Below, piece by piece: positions 19,557-32,213 of a stretch of DNA of 35,613 nucleotides (the stretch's first letter is position 1; each line of letters begins with the position of its first letter). The translations under genes were made by a program, and so were the position numbers. This DNA comes from an uncultured Polaribacter sp. (GTDB lineage Bacteria > Bacteroidota > Bacteroidia > Flavobacteriales > Flavobacteriaceae). Location: NCBI GenBank assembly GCA_937936695.1, contig CALHCK010000129.1:1-35613 (forward strand), written 5' to 3'. Under the pieces are notes generated by a model that saw only the letters and a program-made list of their open reading frames with translations, did not search any database and was not told where the DNA came from.

Positions 19557-20108
19557 ATGGCAGCTGATTCAGTAATGAAATGGTATGTTGTTAGAGCCAT
19601 TGGAGGACAAGAAAATAAAGTAAAAGCTTACATAGAAACTGAAATTTCTAGAGTAGGATTGTCTGATTATGTTAGTCAGGTAATCGTACCAACTGAAAAA
19701 GTTGTACAAGTTAGAAATGGAAAGAAAGTAAACAGAGAAAGAGTTTACTTTCCTGGTTATATTATGGTAGAAGCTAACTTATCAGGAGAAGTACCACACG
19801 TAATTAAATCTATAACAGGAGTCATTGGTTTCTTAGGAGAAACTAAAGGAGGAGATCCTGTGCCTATGCGTAAATCAGAAGTGAACCGTATGTTAGGTAA
19901 AGTAGATGAATTGTCTATACAAGAAGAAAGCGTTGCTATACCTTATAATGTAGGAGAAACTGTAAAGGTTGTAGATGGACCTTTTAACGGTTTTGATGGT
20001 ACTATTGAGAAAGTAAATGAAGAAAAGCGTAAGCTAGAGGTAATGGTTAAGATTTTCGGAAGAAAAACACCATTAGAATTAAGCTATATGCAAGTAGAAA
20101 AGATATAA
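19557..20108 (+). CDS. nusG: Transcription termination/antitermination protein NusG
   Basis: KWYVVRAIGGQENKVKAYIE..., VYFPGYIMVEA, KOW-type VKVVDGPFNGFDGTIE. Confidence 0.96.
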   Translation: MAADSVMKWYVVRAIGGQENKVKAYIETEISRVGLSDYVSQVIVPTEKVVQVRNGKKVNRERVYFPGYIMVEANLSGEVPHVIKSITGVIGFLGETKGGDPVPMRKSEVNRMLGKVDELSIQEESVAIPYNVGETVKVVDGPFNGFDGTIEKVNEEKRKLEVMVKIFGRKTPLELSYMQVEKI

Positions 20109-20183
20109 TTGTTACACAAATATATATTTATTAAGAAAAGTTTTAAGCTTCCAAATTAAAACAATTCACAAAACATTTTTAAA

Positions 20184-20621
20184 ATGGCAAAAGAAGTTAG
20201 TAAAGTAGTTAAGTTACAAGTAAGGGGAGGCGCAGCGAATCCATCGCCGCCGGTTGGACCCGCTTTAGGAGCTGCTGGTGTTAACATTATGGAGTTCTGT
20301 AAACAGTTTAATGCAAGAACGCAAGACAAACAAGGTAAAGTATTACCAGTTGTTATTACTGTTTTCAAAGACAAATCATTTGATTTTGTTGTAAAAACTC
20401 CTCCTGCAGCAGTTCAGTTACTAGAAGCGGCCAAAATTAAAAAAGGTTCCGGAGAACCAAACAGAAAGAAAGTAGCATCAGTTACTTGGGATCAAATTAA
20501 AGTTATTGCAGAAGACAAGATGGCAGATTTAAATGCTTTCGAAGTATCATCAGCAATGAGAATGATTGCAGGTACAGCACGTTCTATGGGATTAACAGTA
20601 AAAGGTGATGCACCAGCATAA
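20184..20621 (+). CDS. rplK: 50S ribosomal protein uL11
   Basis: [39 protein letters not shown]. Confidence 0.98.
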   Translation: MAKEVSKVVKLQVRGGAANPSPPVGPALGAAGVNIMEFCKQFNARTQDKQGKVLPVVITVFKDKSFDFVVKTPPAAVQLLEAAKIKKGSGEPNRKKVASVTWDQIKVIAEDKMADLNAFEVSSAMRMIAGTARSMGLTVKGDAPA

Positions 20622-20641
20622 ACTTTATAAAAAGTAGTAAA

Positions 20642-21331
20642 ATGGCAAAATTAACAAAAAAGCAAAAAGAAGCTCACGCAAAGTTGGATAGCTCTAAATC
20701 TTATGATTTAGCTGCTGCTTCATCGCTAGTCAAAGACATTACTAATGTAAAGTTCGATGCTTCAGTAGATTTAGCAATTCGTTTAGGAGTAGATCCTAGA
20801 AAAGCTAATCAAATGGTAAGAGGTGTAGTAACTTTACCTCATGGTACTGGTAAAGATGTAAAAGTTTTAGCATTAGTAACTCCAGATAAAGAAGCAGAAG
20901 CTACAGCAGCAGGTGCAGATTATGTAGGGTTAGATGAATTCCTTCAGAAAATTAAAGGAGGATGGACTGATGTAGATGTAATTATTACAATGCCTAGTGT
21001 AATGGGTAAATTAGGTCCTTTAGGAAGAATTTTAGGTCCAAGAGGTTTAATGCCTAACCCTAAAACAGGTACTGTAACAATGGATGTTGCAAAAGCTGTA
21101 CAAGATGTAAAAGCTGGTAAAATTGACTTTAAAGTTGATAAAACAGGTATTGTGCATGCAGCAATTGGAAAAGTATCTTTTGATGCTAAGAAAATTGAAG
21201 AAAATGCAAACGAGTTAATACAAACAATTATTAAATTGAAACCAACAACTGCAAAAGGAACGTATGTAAAAAGCGTTTTTATGTCTAGTACAATGAGTCC
21301 TAGTATTGCTGTTGAGGTAAAATCTGTTTAA
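20642..21331 (+). CDS. rplA: 50S ribosomal protein uL1
   Basis: [30 protein letters not shown] signature. Confidence 0.98.
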   Translation: MAKLTKKQKEAHAKLDSSKSYDLAAASSLVKDITNVKFDASVDLAIRLGVDPRKANQMVRGVVTLPHGTGKDVKVLALVTPDKEAEATAAGADYVGLDEFLQKIKGGWTDVDVIITMPSVMGKLGPLGRILGPRGLMPNPKTGTVTMDVAKAVQDVKAGKIDFKVDKTGIVHAAIGKVSFDAKKIEENANELIQTIIKLKPTTAKGTYVKSVFMSSTMSPSIAVEVKSV

Positions 21332-21350
21332 TACGTTAAAACTTATAATT

Positions 21351-21866
21351 ATGACTAGAGAAGATAAATCACAAGTAATACAAGATTTAACAACAGTATT
21401 AGCAGATACTAACACGTTGTATTTAGCAGATATATCTGGACTTGATGCACAAACTACGTCTAATTTACGTAGAGCTTGTTTTAAAGCAGGTATTCAATTA
21501 TCAGTTGTTAAAAATACATTACTTGCAAAAGCAATGGAGGCTTCAGATAAAGATTTCGGAGACCTTCCAACAACATTAAAAGGTAACACTTCAATGTTAA
21601 TAGCTGAGGCTGCAAATGCACCAGCAAAATTAATCAAAGAATTCAGAAAAAAATCTGACAAGCCTTTATTGAAAGGAGCTTATGCAGAAGAATCTGTTTA
21701 TATTGGAGATGATCAATTAGATGCTTTAGTAGATATTAAATCTAGAGAAGAACTTATTGGAGAAATCATCGGATTGTTACAATCACCAGCTAAAAATGTT
21801 GTTTCAGCATTACAATCAGGTGGTCAAACACTTTCAGGTATTATTAAAACATTATCTGAAAAATAA
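21351..21866 (+). CDS. rplJ: 50S ribosomal protein uL10
   Basis: MTREDKSQVIQDLTTVLADTNTLYLADISGL..., between rplA and rplL. Confidence 0.95.
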   Translation: MTREDKSQVIQDLTTVLADTNTLYLADISGLDAQTTSNLRRACFKAGIQLSVVKNTLLAKAMEASDKDFGDLPTTLKGNTSMLIAEAANAPAKLIKEFRKKSDKPLLKGAYAEESVYIGDDQLDALVDIKSREELIGEIIGLLQSPAKNVVSALQSGGQTLSGIIKTLSEK

Positions 21867-21914
21867 TTACGCGCACAAATAAAACTATAATAAACAAAAT
21901 TAAAAACAAGTAAA

Positions 21915-22292
21915 ATGGCAGATTTAAAAGATTTCGCAGAACAATTAGTTAACTTAACAGTAAAAGAAGTTAATGAATTAGCTACTATCTTAAAAGATGA
22001 GTATGGTATAGAGCCAGCAGCAGCAGCAGTAGCTGTAGCAGGTCCAGCAGCAGGTGGTGCTGATGGTGGTGCTGATGAGCAAACTGAATTTGATGTAATC
22101 TTAAAAGCAGCAGGTGGTTCTAAATTAGCTGTTGTAAAATTAGTTAAAGAATTAACTGGTTTAGGATTAAAAGAAGCTAAAGGTATTGTAGATAGCGCTC
22201 CTGCAGCAGTAAAAGAAGGTGTATCTAAAGATGAGGCTGAAGGTCTTAAAAAGTCTTTAGAAGAAGCTGGAGCTGAAGTAGAGCTTAAGTAA
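21915..22292 (+). CDS. rplL: 50S ribosomal protein bL12 (L7/L12)
   Basis: Ala/Gly hinge then [68 protein letters not shown]. Confidence 0.98.
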   Translation: MADLKDFAEQLVNLTVKEVNELATILKDEYGIEPAAAAVAVAGPAAGGADGGADEQTEFDVILKAAGGSKLAVVKLVKELTGLGLKEAKGIVDSAPAAVKEGVSKDEAEGLKKSLEEAGAEVELK

Positions 22293-22300
22293 GCTATTAG

Positions 22301-22327
22301 TCCCGATTTCCAAATATAGAAACGGGA
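22301..22327 (+). other. Hairpin 1 in rplL-rpoB intergenic region
   Basis: TCCCG(A)TTT ... AAACGGGA, 8-bp stem with one bulge. Confidence 0.55.
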
Positions 22328-22338
22328 AAACAAATTTA

Positions 22339-22377
22339 GGTTTAGGTACTAAGAACAGTTGTTCTTAGTCCTAAACC
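22339..22377 (+). other. Hairpin 2 in rplL-rpoB intergenic region (attenuator or processing site)
   Basis: GGTTTAGG-T-ACTAAGAAC-AGTT-GTTCTTAGT-CCTAAACC, 17 bp with a single bulged T. Confidence 0.85.
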
Positions 22378-22438
22378 ATTTTGTGTATATATTCGTTCTT
22401 TATTTTAATTCAGATTTTAATCAAAAAAATATTCTCTT

Positions 22439-25400
22439 TTGGCAACGAAAAACACTACTGAAAGAATCAATTTCGCAACTTCTCAAATGATAAAAGAATA
22501 TCCAGATTTTTTGGATATTCAGGTAAAATCTTTTCAAGATTTTTTTCAACTTCAAACTAAAGCAGAAGAAAGAGGTGAAGAGGGTTTGTATAAAACCTTC
22601 ATGGATAACTTTCCTATTACTGATACAAGAAATCAATTTGTATTAGAATTTTTAGACTACTTTGTAGATCCTCCAAGATATTCTATTCAAGAATGTATAG
22701 AAAGAGGTCTAACACATAGTGTTCCTTTAAAAGCGCGTCTTAAATTATATTGTACAGACCCAGAACACGAAGATTTCGAAACTATTGTACAAGATGTATA
22801 TCTTGGTACAATTCCTTATATGACAAACTCTGGTACCTTTGTAATAAATGGTGCAGAACGTGTGGTAGTATCTCAATTACACAGATCACCAGGTGTATTT
22901 TTTGGACAGTCTTTCCACGCAAACGGTACAAAATTATATTCTGCTAGGGTAATTCCTTTTAAAGGTTCTTGGATAGAATTTGCTACCGATATCAATCAAG
23001 TAATGTATGCTTATATTGATAGAAAGAAAAAATTACCAGTAACAACATTATTCAGAGCCATTGGTTTTGAAAGAGATAAAGATATTTTAGAGATTTTTGA
23101 TCTTGCAGAAGAAGTAAAAGTATCTAAAGCTGGATTAAAAAAAGTATTAGGAAGAAAATTAGCGGCTAGAGTTTTAAAAACATGGCACGAAGATTTTGTA
23201 GATGAAGATACTGGAGAAGTAGTATCTATTGAGCGTAATGAGATTATTTTTGATCGTGATACTATTTTAGATAAAGAACATATTGATGAGATAATAGAAG
23301 CAGGAGCTAAAACCATTTTACTTCATAAAGAAGATAATGATATGGCCGATTATGCTATTATCCATAACACATTACAAAAAGATCCTACAAACTCAGAGAA
23401 AGAAGCTGTAGAGCATATTTATAGACAATTACGTAATGCAGAACCGCCAGATGAAGAGACTGCACGTGGTATTATAGATAAATTATTTTTCTCTGAACAA
23501 AGATATAATTTAGGTGAAGTTGGTCGTTTTAGAATGAACACAAAACTGCAGTTAAATGAACCTATAGATCAGAAAGTATTAACTAAGTTAGATATAATAA
23601 CAATTATTAAATATTTAATTGAGTTAATAAATTCTAAAGCAGAAGTAGATGATATTGATCACTTATCTAACAGACGTGTAAGAACTGTTGGAGAACAGTT
23701 AGCAGGTCAGTTTGGTGTTGGTTTAGCTCGTATGGCTAGAACTATTCGTGAACGTATGAATGTACGTGATAACGAAGTTTTTACACCTATAGATTTGATC
23801 AATGCAAAAACATTATCTTCTGTAATTAATTCTTTCTTTGGTACTAACCAATTATCTCAGTTTATGGATCAAACAAATCCATTAGCAGAGATTACACACA
23901 AACGTAGATTATCTGCATTAGGTCCAGGTGGTTTATCAAGAGAAAGAGCAGGTTTTGAGGTGCGAGATGTACACTATACACATTATGGTCGTCTTTGTCC
24001 TATTGAAACACCAGAGGGGCCAAATATTGGTTTGATTTCTTCTTTATCTGTATTTGCGAAAGTTAACAACTTAGGTTTTATTGAAACGCCATATAGAAAA
24101 GTAGATAATGGTATTGTTGCAAACGAGGAGCCAGCTTATTTAAGTGCTGAAGAAGAGGAAGGTATGAAAATTGCCCAATCTAATTTAGAATTAAACGAAG
24201 ACGGTAGTTTTGTTTTAGATAGAGTTATTGCTCGTGAAGAGGGGGATTTCCCTGTAGTAACGCCAAGTGACATTGATTACATGGATGTTGCTCCAAATCA
24301 AATTGCATCAATATCAGCATCATTAATTCCGTTCTTAGAACATGATGATGCCAACCGTGCATTGATGGGATCTAACATGATGCGTCAGGCAGTACCTTTA
24401 TTAAGACCAGAATCTCCAATTGTTGGAACTGGTTTAGAACGTAGAGTTGCAAAAGACTCTCGTATATTAATAAACTCTGAAGGAGCAGGTGTAGTTGAGT
24501 ATGTAGATGCTAACAAAATTACAATTAAGTACGATAGAACTGAAGAAGAAAAAATGGTAAGTTTTGATTCTGATGAAGTATCTTATAACTTAATTAAATT
24601 TAGAAAAACAAACCAAGGTACTTCTATTAACTTAAAACCTATTGTAGAAAAAGGAGATAGAGTAGAAGAAGGACAGGTTTTATGTGAAGGTTATGCTACA
24701 CAAAAAGGAGAATTAGCTTTAGGACGTAACATGAAAGTTGCCTTTATGCCTTGGAAAGGGTATAACTTTGAGGATGCGATTGTGATTTCTGAAAAAGTTG
24801 TTCGTGAAGATATATTTACATCTATTCATATTGATGAGTATTCTTTAGATGTTAGAGATACAAAATTAGGAACTGAAGAGTTAACTAATGACATACCTAA
24901 CGTATCTGAAGAAGCTACTAGAGATTTAGATGAAAACGGAATGATCCGTATTGGTGCAGAAGTGAATCCTGGTGATATTTTAATTGGTAAAATTACACCT
25001 AAAGGAGAATCTGATCCTACACCAGAAGAAAAATTATTACGTGCTATTTTTGGTGATAAAGCAGGAGATGTAAAAGACGCATCTTTAAAAGCATCGCCAT
25101 CTTTAAGAGGGGTAGTAATTGATAAAAAATTATTTAAAAGAGCTTTAAAAGATAAAAACAAAAGATTAAGAGATAAAGAAGCAGTTGCTACTTTAGAAGC
25201 TTCTTTTGTTTCTAAATTTGAAGATTTAAAAGATCAGTTAATAGATAAGTTATTTACTTTAATTAGTGGAAAAACTTCTCAAGGAGTATTTAATGATTTA
25301 GGTGAAGAAGTTTTACCAAAAGGTAAGAAATATACACTTAAAATGTTAAACTCTGTAGATGATTATGTTCACTTAACAGGATCTTGGACTACTGATAAAG

Positions 25401-26248
25401 AACTTAATGATATGGTTGGTGAATTAGTTCACAACTATAAAATTAAAGTAAACGATTTACAAGGTTCTTTACGTCGTCAAAAGTTTACAATTTCTGTGGG
25501 TGATGAGTTACCAGCAGGAATCTTAAAACTAGCTAAAATTTATATCGCTAAAAAACGTAAGTTAAAAGTAGGTGATAAAATGGCTGGACGTCACGGAAAT
25601 AAAGGTATTGTTGCTCGTATTGTAAGAGCAGAAGATATGCCTTTCTTAGAAGACGGAACACCTGTAGATATTGTTTTAAATCCATTAGGGGTACCTTCTC
25701 GTATGAATATTGGTCAGATTTATGAAACTGTTCTTGGTTGGGCAGGTCAAAAATTAGATAGAAAGTATGCAACACCAATTTTTGATGGAGCGTCTTTAGA
25801 TCAAATCAATAAATTTACAGATGAAGCTGGAGTACCAAGATTTGGACATACCTATTTATTTGACGGAGGTACAGGAAAAAGATTTGATCAGCCTGCAACA
25901 GTTGGGGTAATTTATATGATTAAGTTAGGACACATGATTGAAGATAAAATGCACGCGCGTTCTATAGGTCCTTATTCATTAATTACACAACAACCATTAG
26001 GAGGTAAAGCTCAATTTGGAGGTCAGCGTTTTGGAGAGATGGAAGTTTGGGCATTAGAGGCATATGGTGCATCTAGTATCTTAAGAGAAATCTTAACTGT
26101 AAAATCTGATGATGTAATGGGTAGAGCTAAAACATACGAAAGTATTGTTAAAGGTGAAACTATGCCAGAACCAGGTTTACCAGAATCGTTTAACGTATTA
26201 ATGCACGAACTTAAAGGTTTAGGTTTAGACGTTAGATTAGAAGAATAA
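22439..26248 (+). CDS. rpoB: DNA-directed RNA polymerase subunit beta
   Basis: [46 protein letters not shown] start, with an in-frame TAA at 22418-22420. Confidence 0.99.
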   Translation: MATKNTTERINFATSQMIKEYPDFLDIQVKSFQDFFQLQTKAEERGEEGLYKTFMDNFPITDTRNQFVLEFLDYFVDPPRYSIQECIERGLTHSVPLKARLKLYCTDPEHEDFETIVQDVYLGTIPYMTNSGTFVINGAERVVVSQLHRSPGVFFGQSFHANGTKLYSARVIPFKGSWIEFATDINQVMYAYIDRKKKLPVTTLFRAIGFERDKDILEIFDLAEEVKVSKAGLKKVLGRKLAARVLKTWHEDFVDEDTGEVVSIERNEIIFDRDTILDKEHIDEIIEAGAKTILLHKEDNDMADYAIIHNTLQKDPTNSEKEAVEHIYRQLRNAEPPDEETARGIIDKLFFSEQRYNLGEVGRFRMNTKLQLNEPIDQKVLTKLDIITIIKYLIELINSKAEVDDIDHLSNRRVRTVGEQLAGQFGVGLARMARTIRERMNVRDNEVFTPIDLINAKTLSSVINSFFGTNQLSQFMDQTNPLAEITHKRRLSALGPGGLSRERAGFEVRDVHYTHYGRLCPIETPEGPNIGLISSLSVFAKVNNLGFIETPYRKVDNGIVANEEPAYLSAEEEEGMKIAQSNLELNEDGSFVLDRVIAREEGDFPVVTPSDIDYMDVAPNQIASISASLIPFLEHDDANRALMGSNMMRQAVPLLRPESPIVGTGLERRVAKDSRILINSEGAGVVEYVDANKITIKYDRTEEEKMVSFDSDEVSYNLIKFRKTNQGTSINLKPIVEKGDRVEEGQVLCEGYATQKGELALGRNMKVAFMPWKGYNFEDAIVISEKVVREDIFTSIHIDEYSLDVRDTKLGTEELTNDIPNVSEEATRDLDENGMIRIGAEVNPGDILIGKITPKGESDPTPEEKLLRAIFGDKAGDVKDASLKASPSLRGVVIDKKLFKRALKDKNKRLRDKEAVATLEASFVSKFEDLKDQLIDKLFTLISGKTSQGVFNDLGEEVLPKGKKYTLKMLNSVDDYVHLTGSWTTDKELNDMVGELVHNYKIKVNDLQGSLRRQKFTISVGDELPAGILKLAKIYIAKKRKLKVGDKMAGRHGNKGIVARIVRAEDMPFLEDGTPVDIVLNPLGVPSRMNIGQIYETVLGWAGQKLDRKYATPIFDGASLDQINKFTDEAGVPRFGHTYLFDGGTGKRFDQPATVGVIYMIKLGHMIEDKMHARSIGPYSLITQQPLGGKAQFGGQRFGEMEVWALEAYGASSILREILTVKSDDVMGRAKTYESIVKGETMPEPGLPESFNVLMHELKGLGLDVRLEE

Positions 26249-26262
26249 ATTTTTTCAGTAAC

Positions 26263-26296
26263 CAGTTTTCAATAACAGTAATGTTATTGAAAACTG
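26263..26296 (+). repeat. Perfect palindrome in the rpoB-rpoC gap
   Basis: CAGTTTTCAATAAC-AGTAAT-GTTATTGAAAACTG, 14-bp perfect inverted repeat. Confidence 0.85.
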
Positions 26297-26316
26297 AATA
26301 CTGCCAACTGAATACT
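26292..26316 (+). repeat. Direct repeat AACTGAATACT-GCC-AACTGAATACT
   Basis: Two identical 11-mers separated by 3 nt, overlapping the palindrome's right arm. Confidence 0.8.
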
Positions 26317-26327
26317 TATTAAAAGAC

Positions 26328-29300
26328 ATGGCAAGAAAACAAGAAAAGTACACTGTAAAAAAGTTTAATAAAATATCTATTGGTTTATCATCACCAGAGT
26401 CTATTTTAGAAATTTCTAAAGGTGAAGTTTTAAAACCAGAAACTATAAATTACCGTACACATAAACCAGAAAGAGATGGTTTATTTTGTGAGCGTATCTT
26501 TGGTCCTGTAAAGGATTATGAGTGTGCTTGTGGAAAGTACAAAAGAATACGCTACAAAGGTATCGTTTGTGATAGATGTGGGGTAGAAGTTACAGAAAAG
26601 AAAGTACGTAGAGATAGAGTAGGACACATTAATTTAGTAGTTCCTGTAGCTCATATATGGTACTTTAGATCATTACCTAACAAAATGGGATACCTTTTAG
26701 GTTTACCATCTAAAAAGTTAGATATGATTATTTACTACGAAAGATACGTAGTAATTCAGCCAGGTATTGCAAAAAATGCAGAAGGAGAGCCATTACAAAA
26801 AATGGATTTCTTAAGTGAAGAAGAATATTTGGATATTGCTGATGAGTTGCCACAAGACAATCAGTACTTAGAAGATTCTGACCCAAACAAGTTTATTGCT
26901 AAAATGGGTGCTGAGTGTTTAATAGATTTATTAGCTCGTATAGATTTAGATGAGTTATCTTTTCAATTAAGACACAAAGCAAATACAGAAACATCTAAAC
27001 AACGTAAAACAGAAGCGTTAAAGCGTTTAAATGTTGTAGAAGCGTTTAGAGATTCTCAAAAAAATAGAGAGAATAATCCAGAGTGGATGATAATGAAGGC
27101 AATTCCGGTTATTCCACCAGAATTACGTCCTTTAGTACCATTAGATGGAGGTCGTTTTGCTACTTCAGATTTAAATGATTTATATAGAAGAGTTATTATT
27201 AGAAACAATCGTTTAAAAAGATTAGTTGAAATAAAAGCTCCTGAAGTAATTTTACGTAATGAAAAACGTATGTTACAAGAATCTGTAGATTCTTTATTTG
27301 ATAACACACGTAAATCATCTGCTGTAAAAACAGAATCTAACAGACCATTAAAATCTTTATCAGATTCATTAAAAGGTAAACAAGGTCGTTTCCGTCAAAA
27401 CTTACTTGGTAAGCGTGTTGATTATTCTGCACGTTCTGTAATTGTTGTTGGACCTGAAATGAAATTATCTGAATGTGGATTGCCAAAAGATATGGCAGCA
27501 GAATTATACAAACCTTTTGTTATTAGAAAATTAATAGAAAGAGGTATTGTAAAAACTGTAAAATCTGCAAAGAAAATTATAGATAGAAAAGAACCAGTAG
27601 TTTGGGATATATTAGAAAATGTAATTAAAGGACATCCTGTATTATTAAACAGAGCCCCTACGCTACACAGACTAGGTATTCAGGCTTTTCAACCTAAATT
27701 AATAGAAGGTAAAGCAATACAACTACACCCATTATCTTGTTCTGCATTTAATGCGGATTTTGATGGAGATCAAATGGCGGTTCACTTACCATTAGGACCA
27801 GAAGCTATTTTAGAAGCACAGTTATTAATGTTAGCTTCTCATAATATTTTAAACCCTGCTAATGGTGCACCAGTAACTGTACCTTCTCAGGATATGGTAC
27901 TTGGTTTATACTATATGACTAAAGAAAGAATTTCTACTCCAGAGGTAAAAATCAAAGGAGAAGGATTAACTTTCTATTCGCCAGAAGAAGTTACTATTGC
28001 TTTTAACGAAGAACAAGTAGACTTAAATGCTGGTATTAAAGTAAGAACTCAAGACGTTGATGAAAACGGTGAGCAAGTAACTAGAATTATAAAAACTACT
28101 GTAGGTAGAGTTTTATTTAACGAGGTTGTACCTGCTAAAGCTGGTTATATTAACGAAGTATTGACTAAGAAAAACTTAAGAGGAATTATTGGTGGTATTT
28201 TAAAAGCTACAGATATTCCTACAACAGGGGCATTCTTAGATCAAATAAAAAACATGGGGTATAAGTTTGCCTTCCAAGGTGGACTATCTTTCTCTTTAGG
28301 TGATATTATTATACCTAAAGAAAAGCAATCTATGATTGATGCCGCTAATAAAGAAGTAGATGTTATTGTAGGAAACTATAACATGGGTATGTTAACGCAG
28401 AAAGAGCGTTACAATCAGGTAATTGATATTTGGGGTAGAACCAATAACGATTTAACTGAGTTATCTATGAAACGTTTACGTGAAGATCAACAAGGTTTTA
28501 ACTCGGTATACATGATGCTTGATTCTGGAGCGAGGGGTTCTAAAGAACAGATCCGTCAGTTAACAGGTATGCGTGGATTAATGGCAAAACCTAAAAAATC
28601 TACCGCAGGTGGTGGAGAGATTATTGAAAACCCGATTCTTTCTAACTTTAAAGAAGGATTATCAATTTTAGAATACTTTATCTCTACTCACGGTGCGCGT
28701 AAAGGACTTGCAGATACGGCATTAAAAACTGCCGATGCTGGTTACTTAACTCGTAGATTAGTTGATGTTTCTCAGGATGTAATTATTAATGAAGAAGATT
28801 GTGGTACGTTAAGAGGGTTAGAAGTAAGTCCTTTAAAGAAAAATGATGAGATTGTAGAATCTTTATCAGATAGGATTGAAGGTCGTATTTCTTTACAAGA
28901 TGTATATCACCCATTAACAGAAGAACTTATTTTAGAAGCGAATCAACCAATAACTTCTCAATTAGCATTAGCTGTAGAAAAATCTGGTATAGATGCTTTA
29001 GAAGTAAGATCTCCATTAACATGTGAATCTACAAGAGGTATTTGTGCTAAATGTTACGGTCAAAGTTTATCAACTTTAAACAAAGTACAAATTGGTGAGG
29101 CAGTAGGAGTAATTGCAGCGCAATCTATTGGAGAACCAGGTACACAGTTAACATTACGTACTTTCCACGTTGGAGGGGTAGCTGGTAACATTTCTGAAGA
29201 AAACAAATTAATAGCTAAGTTTGATGGTAACGTAACTATTGATGATTTACGTACAGTAGTAGGTAAAGATAGCGATGGGAATGATATTGATATTGTAATT

Positions 29301-30602
29301 TCTAGAACAGCAGAAATAAAAATTATAGATGCTAAAACAGGAATAACGCAGAGTACAAATATTTTACCTTACGGTTCTATTATTTTTGATAAAGAAAGAA
29401 AGACGATTAAAAAAGGTGACGCAATTGTACAGTGGGATCCATTTAACGGGGTAATTGTATCTGAGTTTGGTGGAAAAGTTAAGTTTGATAATTTAGAGCA
29501 GGGTATTAACTATTCTGTAGAAATAGATGAGCAAACTGGTTTCCAAGAGAAAGTAATGACTGACTCTAAGAACAAAAAGATTATTGCTTCTTTAATTATT
29601 GAAGATAATGATGGTAATGTATTACGTTCTTACAGTTTACCAGTAGGTGCACACTTAATGGTAGATGATGGAGATACTGTACAACCAGGTCATACTTTAG
29701 TAAAAATACCAAGAAAATCTGGTAAAGCAGGAGATATTACTGGAGGTTTACCTCGTGTAACAGAATTATTTGAAGCACGTAATCCATCTAATCCATCTGT
29801 AGTTTCAGAAATTGATGGTGTGGTATCTTTCGGAAAAATAAAGCGTGGTAATAGAGAAATTATTGTTGAATCTAAAACTGGAGATGTAAGTAAATACTTA
29901 GTAAAACTTTCTAACCAAATATTAGTTCAGGAAAATGACTTTATTAAAGCTGGTATGCCTTTATCTGATGGAGCAACAACTCCTTCTGATATCTTAAGAA
30001 TTAAAGGGCCTTCAGCTGTTCAAGAATACTTAGTAAACGAGATTCAAGAAGTATACCGTTTACAAGGGGTAAAAATTAACGACAAGCATTTTGAAGTAGT
30101 AGTACGTCAAATGATGCGTAAAGTTAAAATTATTGATTCTGGAGATACTCTTTTCTTAGAAAATCAGTTAATACATAAAACTGACTTTATTCAAGAAAAT
30201 GATGCTATTTATGGAATGAAAGTTGTTGAAAATTCTGGTGATTCTGAAAACCTTAAAGAAGGGCAAATTATTACAGCTCGTCAATTAAGAGATGAAAATT
30301 CTTTATTAAGAAGAAATGATCAAAACTTAGTTGAAGCAAGAGATGCTAGACCTGCAACAGCAGAACAAGTATTACAAGGTATTACAAGAGCTTCTTTACA
30401 AACAAAATCATTTATATCTGCGGCTTCTTTCCAAGAGACCACTAAAGTATTAAATGAGGCTGCTGTAAACGGTAAAATTGATAAATTAGAAGGATTGAAA
30501 GAAAATGTAATTGTAGGTAAGAAAATTCCTGCAGGTACTGGTATGAGATCTTACGACAATGTAATTGTTGGACCTAAAGATGAGATAGAAGGTAGTTTCT
30601 AA
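26328..30602 (+). CDS. rpoC: DNA-directed RNA polymerase subunit beta'
   Basis: [23 protein letters not shown] zinc site; [12 protein letters not shown] active-site motif. Confidence 0.99.
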   Translation: MARKQEKYTVKKFNKISIGLSSPESILEISKGEVLKPETINYRTHKPERDGLFCERIFGPVKDYECACGKYKRIRYKGIVCDRCGVEVTEKKVRRDRVGHINLVVPVAHIWYFRSLPNKMGYLLGLPSKKLDMIIYYERYVVIQPGIAKNAEGEPLQKMDFLSEEEYLDIADELPQDNQYLEDSDPNKFIAKMGAECLIDLLARIDLDELSFQLRHKANTETSKQRKTEALKRLNVVEAFRDSQKNRENNPEWMIMKAIPVIPPELRPLVPLDGGRFATSDLNDLYRRVIIRNNRLKRLVEIKAPEVILRNEKRMLQESVDSLFDNTRKSSAVKTESNRPLKSLSDSLKGKQGRFRQNLLGKRVDYSARSVIVVGPEMKLSECGLPKDMAAELYKPFVIRKLIERGIVKTVKSAKKIIDRKEPVVWDILENVIKGHPVLLNRAPTLHRLGIQAFQPKLIEGKAIQLHPLSCSAFNADFDGDQMAVHLPLGPEAILEAQLLMLASHNILNPANGAPVTVPSQDMVLGLYYMTKERISTPEVKIKGEGLTFYSPEEVTIAFNEEQVDLNAGIKVRTQDVDENGEQVTRIIKTTVGRVLFNEVVPAKAGYINEVLTKKNLRGIIGGILKATDIPTTGAFLDQIKNMGYKFAFQGGLSFSLGDIIIPKEKQSMIDAANKEVDVIVGNYNMGMLTQKERYNQVIDIWGRTNNDLTELSMKRLREDQQGFNSVYMMLDSGARGSKEQIRQLTGMRGLMAKPKKSTAGGGEIIENPILSNFKEGLSILEYFISTHGARKGLADTALKTADAGYLTRRLVDVSQDVIINEEDCGTLRGLEVSPLKKNDEIVESLSDRIEGRISLQDVYHPLTEELILEANQPITSQLALAVEKSGIDALEVRSPLTCESTRGICAKCYGQSLSTLNKVQIGEAVGVIAAQSIGEPGTQLTLRTFHVGGVAGNISEENKLIAKFDGNVTIDDLRTVVGKDSDGNDIDIVISRTAEIKIIDAKTGITQSTNILPYGSIIFDKERKTIKKGDAIVQWDPFNGVIVSEFGGKVKFDNLEQGINYSVEIDEQTGFQEKVMTDSKNKKIIASLIIEDNDGNVLRSYSLPVGAHLMVDDGDTVQPGHTLVKIPRKSGKAGDITGGLPRVTELFEARNPSNPSVVSEIDGVVSFGKIKRGNREIIVESKTGDVSKYLVKLSNQILVQENDFIKAGMPLSDGATTPSDILRIKGPSAVQEYLVNEIQEVYRLQGVKINDKHFEVVVRQMMRKVKIIDSGDTLFLENQLIHKTDFIQENDAIYGMKVVENSGDSENLKEGQIITARQLRDENSLLRRNDQNLVEARDARPATAEQVLQGITRASLQTKSFISAASFQETTKVLNEAAVNGKIDKLEGLKENVIVGKKIPAGTGMRSYDNVIVGPKDEIEGSF

Positions 30603-30630
30603 TAATAATTTAGTAACTAGTTAACTATAT

Positions 30631-30688
30631 AAGTTGAACTGAATATTGTAATTAATTTACAATAATCAGTTCAACTTTTTTATTTTTT
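30631..30688 (+). terminator. Terminator of the rpoBC operon
   Basis: AAGTTGAACTGA...ATTGTAA / TTACAAT...TCAGTTCAACTT long stem followed by TTTTTATTTTTT. Confidence 0.85.
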
Positions 30689-30735
30689 GTACTTTTCACA
30701 AAATTAGAATAATCATAAAAATTATTAGATATATT

Positions 30736-31047
30736 ATGGATGATCATAAAAATAAAGAAGGACAAATAGATATAGAATTAAGTCAGGAAATAGCAGAAGG
30801 AACTTATTCTAATTTAGCAGTTATAAACCACTCTATGTCTGAGTTTATAGTAGATTTTATAAACATTATGCCTGGTGTACCAAAGGCTAAAGTAAAATCT
30901 AGAATTATATTAACACCGCAGCATGCAAAAAGATTAGCACAAGCTTTGATAGATAATATTAGAAAGTTTGAACAGCAAAACGGTGAAATTAAAGATTTTG
31001 AGGGACCATCTATTCCTATGAATTTTGGACCTACAGGGCAAGCATAA
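30736..31047 (+). CDS. DUF3467-like small protein
   Basis: YSNLAVINHSMSEFIVDFINIMPGVPKAKVKSRIILTPQHAKRLAQALIDNIRKFE. Confidence 0.75.
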   Translation: MDDHKNKEGQIDIELSQEIAEGTYSNLAVINHSMSEFIVDFINIMPGVPKAKVKSRIILTPQHAKRLAQALIDNIRKFEQQNGEIKDFEGPSIPMNFGPTGQA

Positions 31048-31083
31048 AAAAAATCTCAAACTTATTAGTTTGAGATTTTTTTT
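31046..31083. terminator. Bidirectional terminator between the DUF3467 gene and convergent aroC
   Basis: AAAAAATCTCAAACT-TATT-AGTTTGAGATTTTTTTT, A run on the left and T run on the right. Confidence 0.9.
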
Positions 31084-31101
31084 AATTGTATTAAAAAAGA
31101 A

Positions 31102-32169
31102 TTATATGTTTATATTTCTTGTTTTATTTAATAAGAAAAAATCAGCTAAAACCAAAGCAGTCATAGCTTCTACAATAGGTACTGCTCTAGGAACCACACA
31201 AGGATCATGACGACCCTTACCTATAATTTCAGTAAGTTCGTATTCAGAGTTTATTGTTTGTTGGTTGCTCATAATAGTTGCAACAGGTTTAAAAGCTACT
31301 CTAAAGTAAATATCCATACCGTTACTAATACCACCTTGTATCCCTCCAGAAAGGTTTGATTTTGTAGAACCATCTGCATTAAAAATGTCATTATGTTCAG
31401 AACCTTTCATTTTTGCACCGCAAAAACCACTACCAAACTCAAATCCTTTTACGGCATTTATAGAAAGCATTGCACTACCCAATTGCGCATGTAATTTGTT
31501 AAAAATAGGTTCTCCTAAACCTACAGGTACATTTTTAGCAACACAAGTAATAGTACCACCAATAGTATCTCCGGCTTTTCTAATTTCTTGTATTCTAGTA
31601 ATCATTTTTTCAGCAGAATCTTCATCAGGACAACGTACGATATTGCTTTCTGTTTTAGAAAAATCTAAATCTTGATAAGGCTTTTCCATAAAAATGTCTC
31701 CTACAGAAGATGTAAAAGCATTAATATCTATACTATTAATTAGTTGTTTTGCTAAAGCACCAGCAACTACCCAATTGGCAGTTTCTCTGGCAGAACTTCT
31801 TCCACCACCTCTATAGTCTCTAATACCATATTTTTTATCATATGTATAATCTGCATGAGAAGGTCTGTATACATTAGTATTATGGTTGTAATCTTTACTT
31901 TTTTGATTTGTGTTTTTAATGATAAAACCAATAGATGTACCTGTAGAAACTCCTTCAAAAATACCAGAATTAAATTCTACAGTATCTGGTTCTTTACGCT
32001 GTGTAACAATTTTAGATTGTCCAGGTTTACGTCTATTCAATTCTTCTTGAACCGCTTCAAGATCTATTTTTACACCTGCAGGAAAACCATCAATAACACC
32101 ACCAATAGCGGTTCCGTGAGATTCTCCATATGTAGTTACTCTTAATATATTTCCGAAAGAATTAAACAT
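31102..32169 (-). CDS. aroC: Chorismate synthase
   Basis: [57 protein letters not shown]. Confidence 0.98.
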   Translation of the reverse strand: MFNSFGNILRVTTYGESHGTAIGGVIDGFPAGVKIDLEAVQEELNRRKPGQSKIVTQRKEPDTVEFNSGIFEGVSTGTSIGFIIKNTNQKSKDYNHNTNVYRPSHADYTYDKKYGIRDYRGGGRSSARETANWVVAGALAKQLINSIDINAFTSSVGDIFMEKPYQDLDFSKTESNIVRCPDEDSAEKMITRIQEIRKAGDTIGGTITCVAKNVPVGLGEPIFNKLHAQLGSAMLSINAVKGFEFGSGFCGAKMKGSEHNDIFNADGSTKSNLSGGIQGGISNGMDIYFRVAFKPVATIMSNQQTINSEYELTEIIGKGRHDPCVVPRAVPIVEAMTALVLADFFLLNKTRNINI

Positions 32170-32213
32170 TGTAAATAAGCTTAAAAATTAAAAGCCAAAG
32201 ATAATTTATTTTG

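Noticed and set aside
21981-22080. GCA-triplet run in rplL as a tandem repeat
   Set aside because: It encodes the normal Ala/Gly-rich L7/L12 hinge.
21824-22333. 169-aa antisense ORF over rplL/rplJ
   Set aside because: Low-complexity Ser/Ala/Pro product is the mirror of the GCA/GCT-rich rplL hinge; a coding-strand shadow.
24826-25161. Antisense ORFs inside rpoB/rpoC/tuf (e.g. 24826-25161, 23011-23316, 27056-27307, 18487-18717)
   Set aside because: Fully nested opposite highly conserved genes, with no start context or recognisable domain.
31025-31210. 61-aa ORF between the DUF3467 gene and aroC
   Set aside because: It runs through the bidirectional terminator into the antisense aroC 3' end; no coding support.
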